Shown here in pieces: positions 33,532 to 42,665 of a DNA stretch of 64,000 nucleotides (position 1 is its first letter; each line of letters begins with the position of its first letter). A program made the translations under genes and the position numbers. This stretch comes from Sphingopyxis sp. DBS4 (lineage in GTDB: Bacteria; Pseudomonadota; Alphaproteobacteria; Sphingomonadales; Sphingomonadaceae), in the NCBI RefSeq assembly GCF_024628865.1, contig NZ_CP102384.1, forward strand, positions 3,855,001 through 3,919,000. The letters run 5' to 3'. Below the pieces are notes generated by a model. The model had not been told where the DNA came from and did not search any database. It saw only the letters and a program-made list of their open reading frames with translations.

Positions 33532-34743
33532 TCAGCGGTGATGGCGGTCCGGAAATGCGATGACTTGACCTTCACCTCGCAGGGAAGCGTCACGATCGGA
33601 CGATGCGAGCTTCAGCGTAACAACCTCAGCCGCATCGCGATCGAACCATCCTGGCGACAGGCCGCAAAGCAGTTCGACATCGGTCGCCGAGATTGTGAAC
33701 TCGGTCGCCAGCAGGTCAGCCTTGCTGCGAACGCCGTTGTCGACGATCAGGTTGAGGCTGTCACGCAGCGCTCGTGGTTGCTGGACTGGCCAGTGCTGGT
33801 CGAGCGGTTCGCCTTTTGACCAGCCTTTTGCCGAGTAAAGTTTGTAAAGCTGCCGCGACAAGTCCTCGGGAATGATGTCGAGATCCGAAAGGCGCTTGAT
33901 CTGCGCCTTGATCGATACCCGCCACCTTTCCTTGAGGCTGGCCAACACAGCAAGCGAGCAGCGCCGGACCTCATGGGGATAGCTTGTCGAAGGCATGAGA
34001 AAGGCGCTGCCGAGCCGAAAGGCCTGCCGCTCGATTACGCGGAGATTAGCCTCGAACTCCTCTTCTGGCACCGCTCTATGGAGGATGGCGTGCGCTAGCT
34101 CGTGAGCTGCGTCCATCTGCCTGCGAGGGAAGGACATCTTGTCGGTCGCAAGAAGTACATGCGGCCGGCCGTCGATAGGGGACCAACTGCAAAGACCATC
34201 AAGCTTGGTCGTATTCATCGGTATCGTCGCAACGACGATGCCGATGCGCTCCATCAAAGTGACCATGTCGCCGCTCGGTCCTTCGCCGAGGTTCCAGTGC
34301 TTGCGAAGGTCGAGGGCGATCTGTTCGATGTCAGCATCGCGAAGCTGGGTATAGTCGGCACCCGCCAATACGTCGGGAATGTCGACTTCCGGCAGGTCGA
34401 CATAATGGCTGATGATAAAGCTGGCCTCGTGCAGCCACTGCATCTGGGCCTTCTGATACGCGAGGTCGCGTACAAGGGTGCTCGACAGCGAACGCAAGAA
34501 GGTCGGTCGGTCGCTCTCATACGTTTCGCGCAGGAAATATTCCGGACGGACCTGCATCTCGCCGGCGAGCTGAAGAAGCGCGGCCGGGTCTGGGGTCTGG
34601 TCTGAATCCTCATCTTCCCATCGCGACACGGTGCTGGCGCTCGAATTGAGGCGCCGCGCCAACGCAGCGCGAGACGGGATACGCCGCGCATGACGAATCT
34701 CGGTCAGCCGTGCCGGGATGAACCCTAGAGTACCAATTCTCAT
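33532..34743 (-). CDS. XRE-type HTH plus ImmA/IrrE metallopeptidase
   Basis: Protein of 403 aa. An N-terminal helix-turn-helix (about 8-60, with RRLNSSASTVSRWEDEDSDQ and LLQLAGEMQVRPEYFLRE) and a central zinc peptidase domain with HExxH (DAAHELAHAILH, His214-His218) and a downstream Glu region AFRLGSAFLMP. The C-terminal 130 aa have no clear family. ImmA/IrrE proteins cut repressors, as in ICEBs1 and Deinococcus, or act as regulators in toxin-antitoxin and defence pairs. AGGA lies 8 nt before the ATG. Upstream by 77 bp on the same strand is an unknown gene; both lie next to the integrase. Confidence 0.85.
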   Translation of the reverse strand: MRIGTLGFIPARLTEIRHARRIPSRAALARRLNSSASTVSRWEDEDSDQTPDPAALLQLAGEMQVRPEYFLRETYESDRPTFLRSLSSTLVRDLAYQKAQMQWLHEASFIISHYVDLPEVDIPDVLAGADYTQLRDADIEQIALDLRKHWNLGEGPSGDMVTLMERIGIVVATIPMNTTKLDGLCSWSPIDGRPHVLLATDKMSFPRRQMDAAHELAHAILHRAVPEEEFEANLRVIERQAFRLGSAFLMPSTSYPHEVRRCSLAVLASLKERWRVSIKAQIKRLSDLDIIPEDLSRQLYKLYSAKGWSKGEPLDQHWPVQQPRALRDSLNLIVDNGVRSKADLLATEFTISATDVELLCGLSPGWFDRDAAEVVTLKLASSDRDASLRGEGQVIAFPDRHHR

Positions 34744-34760
34744 GGCCGGAGTCCTTGCGG

Positions 34761-34786
34761 CTTCGCACCCTTTGAGGGGTGCGAAG
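34761..34786. other. Perfect 10-bp hairpin between the unknown gene and the XRE-peptidase gene
   Basis: CTTCGCACCC and GGGTGCGAAG are separated by 6 nt, in the 77-bp gap between the two minus-strand genes. A smaller hairpin, GTCGGT/ACCGAC, at 34806-34820 directly follows the stop of the first gene and is followed on the minus strand by a short T-run, as in a weak terminator. The pair may reduce read-through from the unknown gene into the peptidase gene or protect the first message. Confidence 0.5.
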
Positions 34787-34820
34787 CGGAGAAAAATCAG
34801 CGTTTGTCGGTGCGACCGAC

Positions 34821-35528
34821 TTATTCGTTCGAGCCGTCCTCGGCGTCGCTATCCGGACGATTCTCCGGAGGCAAGAACAGCTTGCGAGTCTTGCGGAGTT
34901 TGACCTCGGCACCGCGATCGTCGGAACCATCGGGGCCATCCGGAGCATCGCTGTCTTCGCCGTAGCCGCGCAAGAAGTCTTCGAGCGACTCGTAAAAGAT
35001 GAAGTCCTTGTAGTCGGCGCCGATGACGCCGACCGCTATTTCCTCAATCATGCCGGCTTTGTTGCGGTCGCGAGCGGTGAGAAAGAGAACGAAGATATCA
35101 TTCGCGCGCAAGCTCTTCGGATCGTCGAACATGCTCGGCTGAAGATGCCAGTTCAACGTGACGCCGGCGGCACGCGACATGTTCTTCGCGGGCATCTTGC
35201 GCCGTTCGGGCATCGCCGCAAAACCGAGGATGACCCCGACCTTCGGACCCTGAAAGCGGGCGAAGGGCTGATATACGCGCAAATCGGTGCCGGGCATGAT
35301 GCCATCTTCGACGAGGTGGCCGCCATGAAGCTGGACGACCTCTTCATAGCCCTGCTCCTGCAGGCGGAAGCGGATCTGACCTTCGACCTCGCGGCTGCGC
35401 TTGGCGTTCAGCGGGATGTTCGTCTTCACGACATCGTGCGCTTTGAACGCCTCAGCGCGGTGACGGTCTTCGAGGTCGATCCACAGTTCCTTCGGAACGG
35501 TGTCGAGAATGGTGCGGCGAATATCCAT
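34821..35528 (-). CDS. Unknown protein paired with the XRE-peptidase gene
   Basis: Soluble protein of 235 aa with no signal peptide or membrane helix. It has a mixed alpha/beta core (about 1-185) with GQIRFRLQEQGYEEVVQLHG and VGVILGFAAMPERRK, and a charged, Asp/Gly-rich tail (about 190-235, RGYGEDSDAPDGPDGSDDRG). I do not recognise a family. It lies directly before the ImmA-type gene and beside the integrase, an arrangement seen for small defence or stability modules in islands. It could be the substrate or partner of the peptidase. The start is the first ATG, with GGGGAC about 10 nt upstream. Confidence 0.6.
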   Translation of the reverse strand: MDIRRTILDTVPKELWIDLEDRHRAEAFKAHDVVKTNIPLNAKRSREVEGQIRFRLQEQGYEEVVQLHGGHLVEDGIMPGTDLRVYQPFARFQGPKVGVILGFAAMPERRKMPAKNMSRAAGVTLNWHLQPSMFDDPKSLRANDIFVLFLTARDRNKAGMIEEIAVGVIGADYKDFIFYESLEDFLRGYGEDSDAPDGPDGSDDRGAEVKLRKTRKLFLPPENRPDSDAEDGSNE

Positions 35529-35807
35529 GGAGCAGTGTCCCCGTTTAGCAACAAGGGATTTCTGTCACGAATCTGTGCGTATTGCAAGATGCTTTTGTAA
35601 ATATCGTGCGCCTACCCGCATCTGACAGCGAAACGGAGCGCAATGGGGCGCAATTCGTGATCCGCTCATCCTCATGTCTGCCCAAAAGGAAACTGTCTGG
35701 AACTGCTAGAGGCGATCGTTTTCTGCATGACGCGGACGTATGACCACCAGACCGTTTTCCTCCGGTTGCCGGCTGTAACGCCGGGCGAGCGCGCGACGCC
35801 GCCCTGA

Positions 35808-37076
35808 TCAGGCGGCGAATTTCATCTGCGCCGCCTTCCGCACGCCAGTCTCGAGATGTTTCGCGATCTCGTCCGAGGTCCGGCTTACCGCCAGCTTCAC
35901 GGCTTCGTCGATATGTACATAGTCCTGCGTCACGCTTTGCGACGCGTGGCCGAGCATCGCGCGGATCGTGAGCTCGGAGAAGCCGAGTTCGCCAGCCATG
36001 CTCCCGAAGGTGTGGCGCAGCGTATGCGGCGTTACACCCTTGATGCCGGCCGAGCGGCATAGCCGGGCGAGGCAGTCGCTGACGGCGGTAAAAGGGCCTT
36101 CGCCATTCGACGCGGGAAAGACGTAGGGGCAGCCGGCAATTTCGGTTTGAGCGACGACGATCTTGATCGCCTCGGGACCGATCGCCCGATATTGCGCGTC
36201 GCTCTTCGTGTCGGGGAACGCGACGTAACCGCCCATGGGGTTGACCCACTGCCGCTGCAGCGCCTGCGCCTCTTCGCGCCGATAGCCGGTCAGAAGGAGC
36301 GTCCTCACGATAGCGAGCGCAACGGGGTTCTCGGAACCCAGTTCGGCCCGGCCGATTGCGCGCCCAAGCAGCTCGATCTCGGCGATGCTGAGACGCCGGG
36401 TCTTTTTCTTTGTCGCGAGCTTCTTCGCGCCCTTCGTGGGATGTTCCGCAATCAGTCCCTTATGCTTTGCATGGCCGAGAATGGCCTGAAGGGTGCCGAG
36501 GCTCCTCCCGGCAACGCCGGCGCCGCCGGTCGGGCGGCCGCCGCGCCCGCCCGAAGGAGGCTTTCGTGTCTGACCGGTGGCGATGTCATTCTGCATGGCC
36601 TCGACGTCGGCGATCGTCAGCTTTCGCACGAGGCGTTTGCCCATCAGCGGGATGATGTGCGTCCGGATGCGGCTCTCGTCCATGTTGAGCGAGGTGTTCT
36701 TGATCGGGCGGTTCTTCCGTCCAAGAATGCGGCCGGCCCGCGCTTCGACGAGATACCATTCGCACATCTCGGCGACATTAAGATCTTTCCGGACCCGGCG
36801 TGACTCCTCTGCGGGATCTTCGCCAGAGGCGACCTTGCCCAACTGAATCTTCGCCAGCTCGCGGGCTTGTTCAACCGTCATGACGCCGAAGCGCCCGATC
36901 TTCACTCGCCGAACCCGGCCTTCCTCATTCATATACTGGATGACGAAGGTTTTCGTCCCGGTTGCGCCGACACGGACACCGAAACCCTTGATCTCGGTAT
37001 CCCAAAGAAATGCCTGGCCTGTCGCTGGTGCAGCCAGCGCATCGACCGTCCGCTTATTGAGCTTTGCAAGCGCCAC
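35808..37076 (-). CDS. Tyrosine-type integrase
   Basis: Site-specific recombinase of 422 aa that integrates and excises the island. N-terminal DUF4102-like part (LNKRTVDALA, GFGVRVGATGTKTF), SAM-like core-binding domain, and catalytic domain. In the numbering of the longer open frame the active residues are Arg271 (TGYRREEAQAL), Lys296, His356 and Arg359 (HTLRH), His382 (GHAS) and Tyr391 (DYVHID). I prefer GTG at 37076 because GGAGG lies 5 nt upstream; the frame from 37091 would add 5 residues. Its 5' end faces a tRNA-Gly 3' half 178 bp away, the expected attachment site. Confidence 0.92.
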   Translation of the reverse strand: MALAKLNKRTVDALAAPATGQAFLWDTEIKGFGVRVGATGTKTFVIQYMNEEGRVRRVKIGRFGVMTVEQARELAKIQLGKVASGEDPAEESRRVRKDLNVAEMCEWYLVEARAGRILGRKNRPIKNTSLNMDESRIRTHIIPLMGKRLVRKLTIADVEAMQNDIATGQTRKPPSGGRGGRPTGGAGVAGRSLGTLQAILGHAKHKGLIAEHPTKGAKKLATKKKTRRLSIAEIELLGRAIGRAELGSENPVALAIVRTLLLTGYRREEAQALQRQWVNPMGGYVAFPDTKSDAQYRAIGPEAIKIVVAQTEIAGCPYVFPASNGEGPFTAVSDCLARLCRSAGIKGVTPHTLRHTFGSMAGELGFSELTIRAMLGHASQSVTQDYVHIDEAVKLAVSRTSDEIAKHLETGVRKAAQMKFAA

Positions 37077-37254
37077 AAGTTCCTCCATCATATTACGCGA
37101 GGGTGGCAGATTCGAAAAGTAATAAGGACGTAATAGAAATTCACCGCTTCGCAGGGTAGGTCGAGGATAGAATATCGCAGGTTGAAGTCAACAAAAGCTT
37201 GCTTTTTAGTGCCTTGGCGTAGAAAAAGAAGTTCTGGCGTAGTTGTCGTAATTT

Positions 37255-37300
37255 CTTGCCAAGGTTGGGGTCGAGGGTTCGAATCCCTTCGCCCGCTCCA
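37255..37300 (+). other. tRNA-Gly(GCC) 3' half, probable attachment site (att)
   Basis: CTTGCCAAGGTTGGGG, then the T-arm GAGGGTTCGAATCCCTTCG and the acceptor end CGCCCGCTCCA, exactly the part of tRNA-Gly from the anticodon loop (TTGCCAA, anticodon GCC) to the CCA end. The 5' half is not present; the bases before 37255 do not form D-arm or acceptor sequence. This is the classic att product of an integrase that uses a tRNA gene. The intact tRNA-Gly and the other att are expected outside the window, beyond position 1. Confidence 0.85.
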
Positions 37301-37349
37301 GACTTTCGCAGCAGGGACTGACGGCGTGGCTTTGCCACGCCGGCCCCTA

Positions 37350-38132
37350 TCAGTCCGGATAGCGCTCCACCCGCACCTGCTGCTCGACCAATTCGATCTC
37401 GCGATAGGCGGTGAGGAAGGCGATATCGGCGGCGTCGCGGCCGACGCAGATGCGCGCGGTTTCGGCGGGACACGACATGCCGGTTGCGTCGACCATGTGC
37501 CAGTCGCCGCCCAGATAGACCTCGGCGACCGCGTGAAAATCCATCGGCTGCACGCCGGGCGCATAGACGCTCGCCATGCGCGCGGGGATATGCGCCGAAC
37601 GCGCGAGCGCGATCATGACATGCGCATAGTCGCGGCACACGCCACGCCGCTCGACGAAGCTGTCGAGTGCGCCGGTCTCCGCATCGCTGGTTCCCGCCAC
37701 GTAAGTGAAGCGGCTTTCGATCCAGTCACGCATCGCGGCGACCTTCGCGCCGCCCGCAAGTTCGCCGAAACGCCGCTCGACGAAGGCGTGGAACTTGTTC
37801 GACGGGCAATAGCGCGATTCGTTGAGATAAGGGACCGCCGCCGCGGGCAGGCGGTGGAGCGGGACTTCGGCCAGAGTGCGCACATCGACGGCGGGGCGGT
37901 CGATCGCGACGGTCGCGCGATAGGCGGCGCGCAGCATTCCCGAAGCGCGCACCCAGATCGGCTCGCAGATGCCGTCGCCCGCGCGAACCCGCGCGACGAC
38001 CTCGGGCGCGCCAAGGTCGAGCGACGCACTTTCGACATGCTGGCCGCCGCCATTCGCGGCCTCGATCTGCAGCATCAGGTCGACCGGCTCGGAAAGGCGG
38101 TAATTTAGGGAGGCGGAGATTTCGAGTTTCAT
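37350..38132 (-). CDS. Transglutaminase-like cysteine peptidase domain protein
   Basis: Protein of 260 aa. An N-terminal beta-rich part (LNYRLSEPVDLMLQIEAANG) and a transglutaminase-like core with the triad Cys in RRGVCRDYAHVMIALARSA, His in PMDFHAVAEVYL and Asp in WHMVDATG. SRYCPSNKFHAFVERRFGEL is usual for this bacterial subgroup, whose substrate is unknown, although peptide or isopeptide hydrolysis is likely. It is the first gene after the att site, so it probably marks the start of core chromosome. It is divergent from the MFS gene at 38192. Confidence 0.85.
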   Translation of the reverse strand: MKLEISASLNYRLSEPVDLMLQIEAANGGGQHVESASLDLGAPEVVARVRAGDGICEPIWVRASGMLRAAYRATVAIDRPAVDVRTLAEVPLHRLPAAAVPYLNESRYCPSNKFHAFVERRFGELAGGAKVAAMRDWIESRFTYVAGTSDAETGALDSFVERRGVCRDYAHVMIALARSAHIPARMASVYAPGVQPMDFHAVAEVYLGGDWHMVDATGMSCPAETARICVGRDAADIAFLTAYREIELVEQQVRVERYPD

Positions 38133-38191
38133 CTATCGGGCAACGCTCAGGGGAAGGATCGGTCGCGAATGACAGGCGGAGAAAAGCACAA

Positions 38192-39430
38192 ATGACGTCG
38201 GCGCGCACCATCGCCTTCATCGTCGTCACCATCTTCATCGACGCGATCGGCTTCGGCATCATCATGCCGGTGCTGCCGCAGCTCGTGATGGAGGTCGGGC
38301 GGATCGACCTGCCCCACGCGATCGAGGTCGGCGCGTGGATCGGGCTGGTGATGGCGGTCGCGACCTTCCTCGCCTCGCCGCTGCTCGGCAACCTCTCCGA
38401 CCGCTTCGGGCGGCGGCGAGTGCTGCTGCTCTCGCTCGGCGGACTCACCGCAGACTATGTGCTGCTCACCATCGTCGGCACGCTGCCCTGGCTGTTCGTC
38501 GCGCGGGCGCTGTCGGGCATCTTCGGCGGCAGCTATGCCGCGGCGCAGGCGGCGATCGCCGACATCACCAGGCCCGAGGAACGCGCGCGCAACTTCGGCT
38601 TCGTCGGCGCGGCCTTCGGGGTCGGCTTCGTCGTCGGCCCGGCGATCGGCGGCTTCCTCGGCGAGTTCAGCCCGCGCGCGCCGTTCGTCGCGGCAGCGAT
38701 TCTCGCCGCGGCGAACATGCTCTACGGCCTGATCGTCTTTCCCGAGACGCTGGACGCCGGGCGCCGCCGCGCCTTCGACTGGCGGCGCGCCAACCCGCTC
38801 GGCGCCTTCCGCACCTTGCGCGGCCTGCCGGGCATGGGTGGGGTCGCGGCGGTGCTGGTGCTGTGGCAGATCGCGAGCCTCGTCTATCCGATGACGTGGA
38901 GCTTCTATTGCATCGCGCAGCTCGGCTGGACGCCGGGGATGATCGGCGCCAGCCTGGCGGCGGTCGGGGTCGCGATCGCGCTGGGGCAGATGCTCGTCGT
39001 CGGGCCGATGGTCGCGCGCTTCGGCGAGCGCGACGCCGCGACCTTCGGCATCCTCGTCGCGGTGGCGGTCTATGTCGGCTATGCCTTCACCACCTCGACG
39101 ATCGGCGCCTTCCTGCTGCTGATCCCCGTCGCGCTGCAGGCGCCGGTGCAGCCGTCGCTGATGGCGATGATGTCGCGCCGCGCAACTTCCGAAACGCAGG
39201 GCGAGGTGCAGGGGATTTCGGCGATGGCGATGGGGCTCGGCCAGCTCGCGGCGCCGATCCTGCTCACGGGGACGATGGCCTGGTTTACCGCGAAAGGCGC
39301 GCCGGTGCATTTCCCCGGCGCGGCCTTCATCGTTGCGGCGATCTTTGGCCTGCTCGCGATTGCGATGCTCCGCCGTCTGCCGCGCGCGGTGCCGGCGAGC
39401 GATCAGATGCCGCCGTCGGTCACCGCATAG
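38192..39430 (+). CDS. MFS transporter, TetA-like drug/H+ antiporter
   Basis: Inner-membrane antiporter of 412 aa with 12 helices. Motif A is [19 protein letters not shown], with [16 protein letters not shown] in helix 1 and an antiporter motif C-like [19 protein letters not shown] in helix 5, typical of the TetA(B/C)-like DHA1 group. It probably exports drugs, but closeness to TetA does not by itself mean tetracycline resistance. Its 3' end overlaps the convergent CinA-like gene by 28 bp. Confidence 0.87.
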   Translation: MTSARTIAFIVVTIFIDAIGFGIIMPVLPQLVMEVGRIDLPHAIEVGAWIGLVMAVATFLASPLLGNLSDRFGRRRVLLLSLGGLTADYVLLTIVGTLPWLFVARALSGIFGGSYAAAQAAIADITRPEERARNFGFVGAAFGVGFVVGPAIGGFLGEFSPRAPFVAAAILAAANMLYGLIVFPETLDAGRRRAFDWRRANPLGAFRTLRGLPGMGGVAAVLVLWQIASLVYPMTWSFYCIAQLGWTPGMIGASLAAVGVAIALGQMLVVGPMVARFGERDAATFGILVAVAVYVGYAFTTSTIGAFLLLIPVALQAPVQPSLMAMMSRRATSETQGEVQGISAMAMGLGQLAAPILLTGTMAWFTAKGAPVHFPGAAFIVAAIFGLLAIAMLRRLPRAVPASDQMPPSVTA

Positions 39431-40164
39431 CCGATCGCCTCGAACCCGGTGGTCAGCATCGCCACGCAGGCGGCGACCGAGGCGCCGTCGGTCGAACGGA
39501 TGACGAAATTTGCGCCGACTTTCCCATCGCGGAAGAAGGGATAGCTGCCGATCGCGACCCCCGGATGCTCCTTTTCGCCGAGGCGGAGCAGGTCGGCGAT
39601 CTCGCTTTCGGGGGCCCAGGCGCCGATCGTATGCGCGATCAGCGGCGCCCCGCCCTCGAGCTCGCCGGTCAGCGCGTCGAGCATCCCCGCGGTGATGTGC
39701 GGCACGCCCGCCATGACGAAGAGATTGCCGATGCGAATGCCGGGTGCGCCCGACATGCGGTTCGGGATCAGGTCGGCGCCGTCAGGCACGCGTGCCATGC
39801 GCAGCCGGGCCTCGGTAAGCTCGCCGCCGCGCTTGCTGTAATAGCCTTCGAGGATCGCGCGCGCCTGTGGATGGATCACGACCCCGACGCCGAGCGCCTT
39901 GGCGACCGCGTCGACGGTGATGTCGTCGTGGGTCGGGCCGATGCCGCCGGTGGTGAAGACATAGTCGTAGCGCGCGCGGATCGCGTTCAGCGCATCGACG
40001 ATCTCCGCCTCGACATCGGGGACGATGCGCACTTCGCGGAGGCGAATCCCCTGCACATCGAGCCAGGTCGCGATTTGCGACACATTCTTGTCCTGCGTGC
40101 GGCCCGAGAGAATCTCGTCGCCGATCACCAGCACGGCGGCGGTCCAGATGCGTTCGTCGCTCAT
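39403..40164 (-). CDS. CinA/MoaB-type molybdopterin-binding domain protein
   Basis: Protein of 253 aa. The MoCF-biosynthesis/CinA N-terminal domain is shown by VLVIGDEILSGRTQDKNVSQ, VFTTGGIGPTHDDITVDAVA and MSGAPGIRIGNLFVMAGVPH. It lacks the C-terminal nicotinamide-nucleotide amidase domain of full CinA, so it is of the short type often annotated as competence/damage-inducible protein A. Binding of a molybdopterin-like or nucleotide-like ligand is likely; the true role is unclear. Confidence 0.85.
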   Translation of the reverse strand: MSDERIWTAAVLVIGDEILSGRTQDKNVSQIATWLDVQGIRLREVRIVPDVEAEIVDALNAIRARYDYVFTTGGIGPTHDDITVDAVAKALGVGVVIHPQARAILEGYYSKRGGELTEARLRMARVPDGADLIPNRMSGAPGIRIGNLFVMAGVPHITAGMLDALTGELEGGAPLIAHTIGAWAPESEIADLLRLGEKEHPGVAIGSYPFFRDGKVGANFVIRSTDGASVAACVAMLTTGFEAIGYAVTDGGI

Positions 40165-40265
40165 CGCCTTGCCTTAGCCTGCTGGCATGACAAAACAAGG
40201 GTGCTGGAAGCAGGCTATCGTTCCTGTTATGTTCCAATCCGAATCGCAACCTTGGGAGAGCCGTG

Positions 40266-40901
40266 ATGGCCGACGAGCTGATTTTCTATACCAACCCCAT
40301 GTCGCGCGGGCAGATCGTCCGCTGGATGCTCGAAGAGGTCGGCGCACCCTATGAAACGCAGATATTGGGCTATGGCACGTCGATGAAGGACGCCGCCTAT
40401 CTGGCGATCAATCCGATGGGCAAGGTTCCAGCGATCGTCCACGATGGCCGCATCGTCACCGAATGCGCGGCGATCTGCGCCTATCTGGCCGATGCGTTTC
40501 CGGCCGCGGGCCTCGCACCGGCGGCAGCCGACCGCGCCGATTATTACCGCTGGATGTTCTTTGCCGCGGGACCGGTCGAGCAGGCGATCACCGCGAAATC
40601 CTTCGGCATCGAACCCGACGCCGACCAGCAGCGGATGGCGGGCTTCGGTTCGCTCCCCGCCGTGCTCGACGCGCTGGAAGGCGCGGTCGCGGGCAAGGCG
40701 TTCGTCGCCGGCGATCGCTTCAGCGCCGCCGACGTCTATGTCGGCAGCCAGATCGACTGGGGCCTGCAGTTCGGCACCATCCCCTCGCGCCCGGCGTTCG
40801 AGGCCTATGTCGCCCCCTTGCGCGAGCGCGCAGGCTACAAGCGCGCGAAGGCGATCGACAATGCGCTGATCGCCGAGATGCAGGCGGCGAACCCGGCCTG
40901 A
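40266..40901 (+). CDS. Glutathione S-transferase family protein
   Basis: Cytosolic enzyme of 211 aa. N-terminal thioredoxin-like domain with FYTNPMSRGQIVRWMLEEVG, NPMGKVPAIVHDG (cis-Pro) and VTECAAICAYLADAF for glutathione, then an all-helical C-terminal domain (about 85-205) with DRFSAADVYVGSQI. GGGAG about 7 nt before ATG 40266 supports this start over the adjacent GTG. The substrate is unknown; a general detoxification role is likely. Confidence 0.87.
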   Translation: MADELIFYTNPMSRGQIVRWMLEEVGAPYETQILGYGTSMKDAAYLAINPMGKVPAIVHDGRIVTECAAICAYLADAFPAAGLAPAAADRADYYRWMFFAAGPVEQAITAKSFGIEPDADQQRMAGFGSLPAVLDALEGAVAGKAFVAGDRFSAADVYVGSQIDWGLQFGTIPSRPAFEAYVAPLRERAGYKRAKAIDNALIAEMQAANPA

Positions 40902-40960
40902 GCGGTCAAAGGCAAGAGGCCGGAGGCGAAGGGGACGGCGATGAGATGAGAAACTGCCGT

Positions 40961-41446
40961 TCAAACAAGCCGGGGAGCAAGCGCGGCGATCAATTTTCGC
41001 GCTTCGTCCCTTTCATCCTCGGAAATGAAGGTCGATCCCACGGCTGACACAAGGCACCGTAATGCCAAGAACGGATTGGCCCTTACGCCCTCGCCGTCGA
41101 TATAGCATTTCGCCAAATCCAGTTGCGCGCTTCCATCGCCGGCTTGTGCGGCTCGCTGGAACCACCGGAACGTCAAACGTCTATTGCCTGCCTCTCTGTA
41201 GAGAATGGCGATATTGTTGGCCGCAACGCATGAATGGCTTCGACGCCATGCTCTCCGATAGAGCTTCATGGCTCGCGGCTTGTCGGGCGCGACCCCCAAG
41301 CCCTGGTCGTAGATATAGGCCAGGCGCGTCAAGCACTCGACGCTTCCCAAATCCGCGCCGCGCTCGAACGAAGCACGCGCCAGATCGAAGTTGCCGCCTT
41401 CCTCCGCGGCATCGGCCAAACGGAACAGGAGATCGGTATCCGCCAT
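40961..41446 (-). CDS. Sel1/TPR-like repeat protein
   Basis: Protein of 161 aa made of Sel1-type helical repeats: LARASFERGADLGSVECLTR, then YIYDQGLGVAPDKPRAMKLY, FRWFQRAAQAGDGSAQLDLA and CYIDGEGVRANPFLALRCL. These act as protein-binding scaffolds. No signal peptide is seen, so it is cytoplasmic. The start at 41446 (MADTDLLFRLADAAE) is chosen where the repeat pattern begins; the open frame extends to 41623 without likeness. Confidence 0.75.
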   Translation of the reverse strand: MADTDLLFRLADAAEEGGNFDLARASFERGADLGSVECLTRLAYIYDQGLGVAPDKPRAMKLYRRAWRRSHSCVAANNIAILYREAGNRRLTFRWFQRAAQAGDGSAQLDLAKCYIDGEGVRANPFLALRCLVSAVGSTFISEDERDEARKLIAALAPRLV

Positions 41447-41630
41447 CCGCGCATTCTGGCTTGTTAACCCCGTGTCGGCAATCGGGCAGTTCCAGCCATT
41501 CGCCGCTCGGGGCTTGACCCGTGACCGCGCTTTCTGCGCGCATTGGCCGAGAGCAAGGATGTCCGATCGCGGTTGAAACTGCGACCCGCGCCCAAAGAAA
41601 AAGCCCGGCGGCGAGTGGAGCAAGATGCTC

Positions 41631-42563
41631 TCAAGGGGTAAATCGGGGGGTCAGAAGACCTTCATGGATCAGGCGGAGCATTTGCCGTCCGTCGTGGCCA
41701 GGCACGATTATCAAATCCGGATTCTGCCGCGCCAAATCATGGATGGCTATCGTCTGGGCCATCACGGCCGGGCGATCGTCGTGGGTCTGGTCGCCATACC
41801 AATCCGTGACATATCGCGACCGGATTCGTTTCAGCGTGACGTTGTCCAGAAGCGAGGTCGTATCGCCAGTGAACAGATATTCGCGGCCATCGGCGCGCCG
41901 GACATATACCATCTGCGACCCGCTGGTGTGGCCCGGGGCCTTGATGAGAACCACGCCCGGCGCCAGCGCATGAAGCCGGTCATAGGAGAGGGGATGAAAG
42001 TTCAGCGCCGCAAGGTCGGGCCAATGCAACGGTAGGCTGCCGGCCACATCCGCCGCCTGCTCGCTGGTCAGAACGGCCCGGCCGAAGAGCGCATCGCGAT
42101 GCGGACTCTCGAGCAGGCCACCGATATGATCGGCATGTTCGTGCGTCACGACAATCGCGGATGCGCTTTCCATGGCCGGGACCAGACGTTCCCATGCCGC
42201 AGAATCATAGCTGGCCGCCTTGAATCTCTTTGCCAGGTCCGCCGAATTGGCGGTGTCGATGAGAATGGTTCGATCCGGGAACACAAGGCGGTAGCTGGCC
42301 CGCACCATATCGACTTTTCCCCAGCCCGTCCCGGAAACGATCGCGATCCTGGGCACCATCGTATGCGACAGGCGCTCAATCTCGATACGGTCGGGCCCTG
42401 CACCCGGAATCGTGCCGGAGACGCGTCGCAACTCGCCAAGATCGAGTGGGAATCGGGATTCGGGCGTCGCCTGATTGCTGTAGAAGAGCCAGAATAGCAC
42501 TATCGCCAATGAGATCAGGATGATCGCGACGATTCCGCCCATCCATTTCAAGGCGCGTTTCAT
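41631..42563 (-). CDS. Metallo-beta-lactamase-fold hydrolase, membrane-anchored
   Basis: Protein of 310 aa with one N-terminal membrane helix (WMGGIVAIILISLAIVLFWL) and a periplasmic MBL domain. Metal motif is VVTHEHADHIGGLLES, followed by His in APGHTSGSQMVYV, Asp in FTGDTTSLL and His in IIVPGHDGRQM. The substrate is unknown. AGAGGA lies about 8 nt before the ATG at 42563; an ATG two codons earlier would place it too close. Confidence 0.82.
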   Translation of the reverse strand: MKRALKWMGGIVAIILISLAIVLFWLFYSNQATPESRFPLDLGELRRVSGTIPGAGPDRIEIERLSHTMVPRIAIVSGTGWGKVDMVRASYRLVFPDRTILIDTANSADLAKRFKAASYDSAAWERLVPAMESASAIVVTHEHADHIGGLLESPHRDALFGRAVLTSEQAADVAGSLPLHWPDLAALNFHPLSYDRLHALAPGVVLIKAPGHTSGSQMVYVRRADGREYLFTGDTTSLLDNVTLKRIRSRYVTDWYGDQTHDDRPAVMAQTIAIHDLARQNPDLIIVPGHDGRQMLRLIHEGLLTPRFTP

Positions 42564-42665
42564 CCGCATATTCCTCTTGAAAAAGCTGCCTCGGGGTCAT
42601 TCGGCGGAAAGCGGCAGGCCATCCACTCGCAGCGATCAAGGGTGTCGGCCCTCTCTCAAAGAAAA

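Noticed and set aside
33240..35528. Classical type II toxin-antitoxin pair at DUF2274/XRE
   Set aside because: DUF2274 belongs to the trb operon on the other strand, and the XRE protein is a 403-aa peptidase; the sizes and orientation do not fit a classic pair.
37141..37349. Possible gene or functional tRNA between the integrase and the transglutaminase gene
   Set aside because: Only the 3' half of a tRNA is present; the D-arm and 5' acceptor strand are missing, so no working tRNA. The open frames across it have no family likeness.
38335..40266. 643-codon plus-strand frame overlapping the MFS and CinA-like genes
   Set aside because: It is an out-of-frame shadow of two strongly supported genes on both strands.
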